Notes under the pieces: generated by a model
The model's input: the letters and a program-made list of their open reading frames with translations, nothing else
Database searches by the model: none
Told to the model about the DNA's origin: nothing
DNA from: Larix kaempferi
Taxonomy: Eukaryota > Streptophyta > Pinopsida > Pinales > Pinaceae
Direction: 5' to 3'
NCBI GenBank assembly: GCA_027924585.1
Contig: BSBM01000904.1
Coordinates: 20,979,001-21,043,000 of the forward strand
Length of the DNA: 64,000 bases
Position numbers and translations under genes: made by a program
Part shown: positions 57,450 through 64,000 of the stretch, piece by piece
Layout of the letters: each line of letters begins with the position of its first letter
Position numbering within the stretch: position 1 is the first letter of the stretch

Positions 57450-59130
57450 CGACTACAAAGTTGGAATTCTACTTGTTAAATCTACCGGGCTTCCATATCG
57501 ATATCATTTCAGACTGGTAAGCGGGATAAGTGCCTGAGAAAAGTCCAAATGATAATTCTTGAAGTTCATTCGACAAATTTACACTTCAACAAATATTTAT
57601 TCTAATTGCACAATGTCCTTAATTTTTTGTTTGTTACAAGTGTTCTGTCTTGTGTTGAAACTCCGTAGGATCCCTGCTCATATCATATGCTCGTATCATA
57701 CAGAAGTCATATAAAGATTCTTTTGAATTAGTAAGGTTTTTGAAAATAAAAATGCAATTAGATGTTTATGGATTTCTTAATATTTGCTTATATGAAAGAT
57801 TTAGAGTTTTCCACTATCCTAATAAATATTAAATTAAATAACCTAGCTTAAAAATCCAGCTTTCCGCCTACCGTGTTTATAATATGATTTTGGCAAATAG
57901 ATTGGAAAACCCTCTTCCCAGAATAATTTATCTTCAGCTCTAACTAATATAAAGTTTCATCTAAAATTATGAACCATTCTCAGCTCTCCATTATAGAATA
58001 CCACATCACTCCAACAATCTCAGAGTCCAGATATTCACACTATAAATTTTTATAGAGCTTGTATATCCCTGCGTCTGGTTATAGGTGTGGGAAGCCATGC
58101 TTGTGCTGATAGTTTCCTTATTCATATTTACTACGCCGTAGCTTTTGATCCTAGTATTACATCAAATCAAATGGCCTGGATTAACATATTGAATCAAATG
58201 GCCGGGATTAACATATTGGTGCCCTCGGTTTGAAAGAGAAGTCATTCTTATCACAGTATGTACAGCACCTTTAGATTCAACCCTAAAGAGGGCTGTCGTA
58301 CAGATTGTGAACACGAGAAAGCCTTTTTGAAAAAAGGTGCAAGATGGAAACTGCAAGTGGAAGTGTTCATAAAATTAAAAAAGGAGTTAATTTGTAATCG
58401 TTAATTTGTAATCATTCCACTATTTCTAATACCTAACGCTCTGCGTTCCTTATTGGATAAGGAAATACCCATTAGGGAAATCAAATAACATAACATCCAA
58501 CATACATATGTGTATATATCCTTCTATCCTAGAAGTAAATACCGCTCTAACCTTGTTTCACGTTGACATCCGCGTTAAAGATATTTCGACAGACTCATTG
58601 TCACAAAGTAGGTAGTTCCACTCGTATATATATTCTGCAAACTAAGTAGCATAATGCACAAAAGATATCTAAAGATTAATTGGAGAAAAACTTTTCAACT
58701 TCACAGTTCACCAAAGTTCTGCCTTGTTGCATCTCCTCATTTGAAGTCTACCCAACAGGTTCTGCATGCCAAAAAAACAGAATACTCTGTTCACTAAAAC
58801 CTTAAACTCAAAATCGTTGGTACATTTGAACGGCGTACATTTTTGAGTTGGCTGCAACTATTTTTTCCTTCTAAACAAATTTATAATTTTGCGAGATCAT
58901 TTCGCACAACACGTTCTTTCCAGATTGAATAATCGATTTCAAAATTAAAACCTGCAGGGCAGTATGCAGAGGTCGTCAGGACAAGCTGAAAGGGTGAATG
59001 ATAGATCAGAGTAGAAGCAGGTATGTACACCAGTACACATGAATTGGGTGGATCGTGTCGCCTGCAAGGTTGGGAATTTCCATGGTTATTTGATGTCAGG
59101 GTGACAAACAAAAGAAATCATTGCCTGCAT
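57450..59130 (+). repeat. Family S unit 3
   Basis: Aligns with unit 1 from 'acttgttaaatctaccgggcttccatat' and 'atttcagactgg' through 'aggatccctgctcatatcat', the F-L-I-H-I-Y-Y-A-V-A-F-D-P segment (58085-58160), 'cttaaactcaaaatcgtt' and 'gcagggcagtatgcag' to 'gatgtcagggtgacaaac'. A 27-bp phrase (aatcaaatggcc.ggattaacatatt) is duplicated at 58160-58220 only in this unit. Confidence 0.5.
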
Positions 59131-60100
59131 GCTCGGATTACACAGACAATACAGGTAAAGCTCAATACCAGACGATAATTATAGTCATGTTTTATGTTTT
59201 AAACTCCGGAGTATGATGGAAACTGCATAAATGTTTGCATTCCACAGTCATTGTACATTAATTTATTTTGAATGAAGAGTCTCAAAAGACAATACAAGAA
59301 TGATCGCTTCACACATCAATTGCGCTTCACACATTAATTTCTGTAATTACAATTCATTGTTGATAGGAATGCCTTTTTTTTAGTTTTCTTCATTTTCCTA
59401 ACCTTCTCTTAAATCTAAAATCAATATCCGAAATTCTAAAGATTGAAAAACTTCAATTTTTAAAAATATCAATAATATATAAAAATAATATCAATTTAAA
59501 AGTTAAAAACAAATATGAGCCACAAAAATATATGTATGAAATCAAAATGAAGACTTTAACTATTTAATAAATACAAGATATGATCTCTCTAGGGTTACAG
59601 ACTTTCACTTTGTAGTAAATGCAAGATACTAGCTTTTTAAGGTTACATTTTATGAATAATTTGAAGAAAACTAATATCGTCAACACGAGGGCTATTAAAT
59701 GGTTATTCGGAAGTGATTTTTTTAAATTAAACATATGACTTGAACGTTGAATTCAATGAAAAATATAAATTTAGGGAAAAATAAATAAATGGAAATAACA
59801 TTATAAATGAGCCTTCACTTACAAAATTGGAAGGAAAACCAAGACAATAAGGGGAGGAACCTATATCTAAAATTGCGATAGAGAGGTTGGAATTTCAAAG
59901 ATGGAGCAACCCAAAGATTTTAGGCCAAACAAGAATAATATATTATTATATTAGAAGCAAAAGCTCCCATCAAATTCATTAAAGAAACCCTATCAACACA
60001 TCAAGCTTGATACGACCAAACCACTTCTAGATAGATATATATTTGAAGCTGCTTCCCTAGAAACCGTGATTATTAACAGTGATTTAAACGGGAGAAGAAA
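59130..60100. other. AT-rich, no recognised gene
   Basis: No repeat or domain seen. Confidence 0.5.
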
Positions 60101-60760
60101 ACAAAGTGAATATAAGAAGAGAAGAAAGAAAGCAGAACAATAGAATAGAGGCAGAGAGAGAAGTCGTATCGTCCCCTGGGGAGGTGAGGCCAGTGTGCGC
60201 CTTCTCTATTCCGCAAACCTGTTCGCGCACAAGCCATTTATGCCCAACAATTCGCTTCTCTGCACCATCTCTGCAACGATGCAGTCATCAAAATCTTCTG
60301 GCGCCGATCTTTTCCCAGGAAATCGGAAGCTGCAAAATATGCAACGACAATACCCGTGATCCGTTCTCCTCCCATACAATCTCCCCCGGAGCTACTGCCA
60401 TACGCACTATATGCTTTCTTTCAGGCGTGACACCGAGGTTTCGAAGTGGCGTTTCGGCAGGGCTGGTATTAGGACACGATATGATGCGCGAGGCTTTGAC
60501 AGATAACTGACTCACACATTTCCGGCCAACACCTTTAAACGGTACGTAGACTTATCTTATCCCCGATATTATTAGGAGATTTTGTGAATGCGTTTGTTCT
60601 GTGGCCTTAATTCGCAATTTTTTAACAGACTCAGAACCCCAGACATACTCTGTAGGAACATAGAATAAATGTTATCTGTGCATTAAAATATCTCGGCCAA
60701 GGTACTCTAAAGCATTCGGGACCTGTAGGGTACTTGTAGTCAGAGTAAGTTACGCAGTTG
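60100..60760 (-). pseudogene. GC-richer, coding-like block at the left end of the minus-strand gene
   Basis: The minus frame from about 60740 to 60288 reads with only two stops and a natural composition (A-L-E-Y-L-G-R-D-I, then T-P-E-R-K-H-I-V-R-M-A-V-A-P-G-E-I-V-W). A TTCCTACAG sequence on that strand near 60645 could be a splice acceptor. The plus strand is also open at 60106-60510 with a possible donor at 60542, so a plus-strand 5' exon is an alternative. No domain recognised. Confidence 0.3.
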
Positions 60761-60962
60761 CACTGGATATAATAGCCTGGGTTTGCATGATAATATTGTC
60801 CAGGTCAAGCGTGTATGACCTCCACATGTCCTGCATCACCTGCCTTCTTGAAAGAAAAATGCTCAATTGCGTCTTTAACTTGTAGCATTTTTCTTTTTGA
60901 ACGGACGTCTCATTCCATGATTTTTTGTAGATTATATCATCAAGTTCCTGATATTCCAACAC
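60750..60962 (-). CDS. Probable exon of the minus-strand gene (helical, Gln/Lys-rich)
   Basis: A 70-codon frame: E-L-D-D-I-I-Y-K-K-S-W-N-E, then S-R-R-Q-V-M-Q-D-M-W-R-S-Y, then L-D-N-I-I-M-Q-T-Q. The residue pattern suggests amphipathic helices. It follows the exon-like block 60999-61436 in the direction of the minus-strand gene. Protein family unknown. Confidence 0.4.
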   Translation of the reverse strand: MLEYQELDDIIYKKSWNETSVQKEKCYKLKTQLSIFLSRRQVMQDMWRSYTLDLDNIIMQTQAIISSATA

Positions 60963-60998
60963 TATTACCTCATCTCTTTAGCTTTAAGGTGCTTAAAT

Positions 60999-61436
60999 TC
61001 ACATGATAACCGACAATGGCAACAAAACTGTCTTCTCATAACGCTTTGCAAACTGTTCTGTTATCATAGTACATTCACAACCCTTTTGTTGAATAACATT
61101 TGTGTTCCATGATTCTTCTGAGTTGTTATTGTTCATGACATCTCTTTCGTCTGTGGATTTCATAGTTCTCTTCAAGATCAGAAATATCAAGCAGCAGGGA
61201 TGCCTATTTACATGTAGAGCACCTTTGCTTGTCCTGCTTTCAGAATGTGATACTATTTTGACATCTGGCATTGATTGAATAAGACTATAGATTTGAATGG
61301 AAGCTGTACCAACGATTCAATATTTTAATCTGCCCCACAGATTTCATATCGGCATTTCATAACAGAGTTTGATATGGTAACTGTTAGCAAAGAAATCCAT
61401 AGCTTTGATAGTCCAAATGGTGACATCTTTTGGGCA
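60999..61436 (-). pseudogene. Coding block of the minus-strand gene with two TGA stops
   Basis: One minus frame runs from K-D-V-T-I-W-T-I-K-A-M-D-F-F (61436) through S-I-Q-I-Y-S-L-I-Q-S-M-P-D-V-K-I-V to K-G-C-E-C-T-M-I-T-E-Q-F-A-K-R-Y (about 61070). It is broken only by TGA at 61344-61346 and 61317-61319. Each stop is one C-to-T change away from CGA (Arg). It is therefore either a young pseudogene or two exons separated by a short intron. Family not recognised. Confidence 0.4.
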
Positions 61437-61798
61437 CTAAGGTGTGTGCTGAAATGGGCAATTCTTTTTTTTCCTGTTTCTTTCCCACAGTTTCTCTGAG
61501 AAACACGCCATGATGTTGGGGGATACACCACTAATATGGACTTCTTTCAGCTTAGGTGCCACATCGGATGCCGATGGATATCAATTCTGCCAAATTTGCC
61601 TAGGACTTGCACCTGGCCTCAGCCATTTTTTGACATGCAAGTCTGGTGGGGCAGACCACAGCAAATATGGAACCTTTGCAGATGGCTTAATACTCTGTCA
61701 ACCTCACCAGTGAAGTCAAGCTCCATCGGCAATTCTTAATATTTTAAAACCAATTAGAGTATTGATTTTAGGAAGAACCTCAAGCGGTTGTCTGTTAC

Positions 61799-62088
61799 CT
61801 AACATTCAGCTCAGTCTCACTATTATCTTGTGGGTTAAGGCATTGCTTGAATGCTAAATCTTTACGGACAAATACATCCGAAAAGGCAGCTAGAGTCATT
61901 GTCATGGCTTGATATGCCCATTGGAGTGAAGTTTCTAACAACTGCGAACATTTGAAAAACTTGCCCATAGAAATAGGTTGTAAAATAGGAGTAATATTGG
62001 CAATTATCATTCCTTTTTGGGACGTCTGAACATGGATATTTGCAGGAATGGGTGCCAGGACCATGGGGCAAGCAATACGCAACTCTAA
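61799..62088 (-). CDS. Well-bounded 290-bp exon of an unidentified plant gene
   Basis: An uninterrupted minus frame of 96 codons (L-R-I-A-C-P-M-V-L-A-P-I-P-A-N-I-H at the start, S-M-G-K-F-F-K-C-S-Q-L-L-E-T-S-L-Q-W-A-Y in the middle, ending N-S-E-T-E-L-N-V). It is flanked by a pyrimidine-rich acceptor (TTCTGTTTCTAAAG) and a GT donor (GTAACAG). Natural residue composition and matching splice sites argue for a real exon with past selection. It looks helical. I do not recognise the protein. Confidence 0.55.
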
Positions 62089-62354
62089 CTTTAGAAACAG
62101 AATAATTTTTCAGCATTGTAAAGTCATTTGGTTACAGAGGTCATACATTTTAGTATCCTCCGGTATCTTATAGGGTAGACTCCGATGATAAGTGGTTCAC
62201 CAATTGATAACTCCAATGCTTTTCGAGTCAAATGTATGTGTAGTCATGCATGAGATGTAAGTCCCTAGGAAGGCTGGGAACGCAGAGGAAGTGTCACTGT
62301 ATAACATAGACCATCTATTGTATTATCAGATAAGCTATGTACATATCACAACTT

Positions 62355-62450
62355 TGGTACATTTTCATGTCCTCATACATCATAAATTCGGTACATTTTC
62401 ATGTCCTCATATATCATAAATTTCGTACATTTTCATGTCCCTAGGAGTTT
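62355..62450. repeat. 34-bp tandem repeat, ~2.7 copies
   Basis: 'gtacattttcatgtcctcatacatcataaattcg' starts at 62357, 62391 and 62425. Lies in a presumed intron. Confidence 0.9.
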
Positions 62451-63505
62451 CCCACTAGCATCCATTTTGTGGTTTTTCAGAGAAATATTTGTTTACATGT
62501 CTCACCTTTTGGTAAGAAGTTGCCGAATTATAATTGTTGTTTGGCTAATAATGTTACACACTATGGTTATCTTTGTTTTATCTATGATGGGTGGGGGGTA
62601 TCTGGCTTTTCAAATTTAAGAGTTTCAAAAACTTGTCTCCTCTGTGTGCTAGTAGCATCAATACTGTTCCCTTGGTGACTGTCACGTGAAGAATTTTTGG
62701 TTTTCTGGAACCTTTCTTCCACTCAGACAACTATACCTAGTTCTATTTGAGAACTATATATTTGTTGCTGTATGTATAAACTTAAAGCTTCATTGTTTTT
62801 GGAAGAACCAAATAGTAGATCTTTCTCTCTCTCTACAATAAAAAGGATAACTGTATAAAGCCTATATGTCATTCCTTTTCAGTTATATTGAAGCTGATTT
62901 CATTAAATATTTAAAATAAACTCTTCACTTCTCAGAGGTTTTCAGAATATTTTAAAAAATGGAAACTTAAATGGCCAATTAAGGCAAGAATGCTTTATTA
63001 TGGAACAACAGTACTCAGAATCTCTACTCTATAGAATTAGAATGGCAAGGAATGCATTCCCTCTGATTGCAGATTAAAATTTTCCTCTATATTTGAAAGG
63101 AATGACAGGTTAAATTGAAATGCAATTCATCCTTGTGCATTCCTATGTTTCCAAGAAAAATCGAACTGGGACACTTTCAAAGAAGCTGAGAAGTGATAAC
63201 AGAGTCTATTGGAGTAGAATGAAGACATACTTAGACTTCCTCATTCTTTAAACCAACATGTCAGTGATTACAAGATGAATCTGATTTTTAAAACTGAGAA
63301 ACTACGACCTTTCTCCTGTTTATTTTTACACAGTCTTCTTATTTAAAATTAAGTTGGATCTCTGAGATACTATCTTCATAGACTAGTTATTGGGTTTTAA
63401 ATTATATCTACAGTTTCTTATTTCTCGGATTCGCTGGCAAATATCTAAGATCTTGCAACTATACTTATCAGAGTCATGAGCCCGTAACCTGATAGTTCAC
63501 TACCT
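62450..63505. other. Presumed intron sequence, no feature recognised
   Basis: Lies between two coding-like blocks of the minus-strand gene. A short (CT)n at 62822-62836. Nothing else recognised. Confidence 0.4.
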
Positions 63506-63518
63506 CGACTGCTTCTTT

Positions 63519-63990
63519 TCACATTATTAAGGCCATGCTTTGATGCCTCTTAAGCAAATGCGTTGCCTCAGTCCTGCTCTGAACTCTAAGAGAGTATAGT
63601 TCTGTAGTGAAGAAGAAAATCAATTCTTCTGCGAGACTAAGAAAGCTACTTTTCTGCATACTTAGTTTAATGCAGTAAGAAGAAAGGCTTATGAGAGTTA
63701 GTGATTTCAGATCTTGCAATGGTCATAGAGCATGAAAAACCATTTTAGCCATATGAATTACATTTTTAGGACAACTATGCTAATCAGTACTTAATGTAAC
63801 TAAAATTGCCATACTGTTACAATCAGAATATGATCTTGGCAATGTAGATAGTACATCCATATTATTGTTTTGCACCATAAAATTCAAACAATCTAATTTG
63901 TTTAGAATGGTATTATTAGCATTGGAAGATAAAAGGTCACTGAAGCTGTCAAAAGATGAATTGTCTAGTGCAACATCCGATAATGTAAAT
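63519..63990 (-). pseudogene. Coding block of the minus-strand gene with TAG and TGA stops
   Basis: A minus frame from D-V-A-L-D-N-S-S-F-D-S-F-S-D-L-L (about 63980) through N-N-N-M-D-V-L-S-T-L-P and H-M-A-K-M-V-F-H-A-L to S-F-L-S-L-A-E-E-L-I-F-F-F-T-T and H-L-L-K-R-H-Q (63540). It is interrupted by TAG at 63780-63782 and TGA at 63723-63725. Both stops are one transition away from Trp or Gln (TAG) and Arg (TGA). Leu/Ser-rich helices suggest an alpha-helical repeat protein. It is probably upstream of the 61799-62088 exon in the same gene and runs on beyond the window edge. Identity unknown. Confidence 0.45.
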
Positions 63991-64000
63991 TAGCTTTACC

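Noticed and set aside
60106-60510. Plus-strand ORF of 134 codons as a gene
   Set aside because: No recognised domain and the opposite strand is equally open and continuous with coding-like blocks to the right; kept only as an alternative.
1-64000. Endogenous pararetrovirus or other viral sequence
   Set aside because: All RT regions carry LINE, copia or gypsy signatures with LTRs or integrase; no movement protein or virus-type capsid gene was seen.

Overview
This window looks like an intergenic, transposon-dense stretch of a large plant nuclear genome. It is AT-rich, with LINEs that carry a C-terminal RNase H, Ty1-copia and Ty3-gypsy LTR elements nested in one another, CACTA and SINE remnants, and many AT/CA microsatellites. 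A gymnosperm or other giant-genome seed plant is my guess; nothing in the sequence fixes the species. I see no bacterial features, CRISPR, rRNA or functional tRNA genes.

Layout. 1-6.25 kb: two broken L1-type LINEs fused head to tail; the reverse transcriptase of the first runs in frame into the endonuclease of the second. 6.3-9.65 kb: a decayed CACTA-like element with internal repeats. A tRNA-derived SINE sits in it, and that SINE is itself split by a 1.48-kb TRIM element with a perfect 5-bp target duplication. 9.65-12.66 kb: unassigned sequence and a solo copia-type LTR. 12.665-32.764 kb: one minus-strand copia element (LTRs at both ends, gag, protease remnant, split RT, RNase H and a large 3' minisatellite). 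It is interrupted by a 13.4-kb chromovirus-like gypsy element with 4.25-kb LTRs, which splits the RT at its start, and by a 496-bp TRIM that is itself a tandem LTR-int-LTR-int-LTR. Both insertions have exact 5-bp target duplications.

32.8-47 kb: mostly non-coding. It holds a decayed CACTA TNP2 transposase (37.5-38.9 kb) split by a second tRNA-type SINE, a minus-strand retroposon-like block (40.3-41.6 kb) and many local tandem duplications. 47-59 kb: pieces of an unidentified family repeated several times. One copy keeps a start codon, a signal-peptide-like exon and a GT splice donor; another copy has lost the start and the donor. 60.3-64 kb: coding-like minus-strand blocks, including a cleanly bounded 290-bp exon, that look like parts of one intron-containing gene or pseudogene. 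The in-frame stops in two of the upstream blocks can each be explained by a single transition.

No intact autonomous element and no complete gene was found. The most informative content is the datable nesting order (copia first, then gypsy and TRIM; CACTA, then SINE, then TRIM), the LINE-LINE chimera, the tandem TRIM, the repeated signal-peptide family and the minus-strand gene at the right end.
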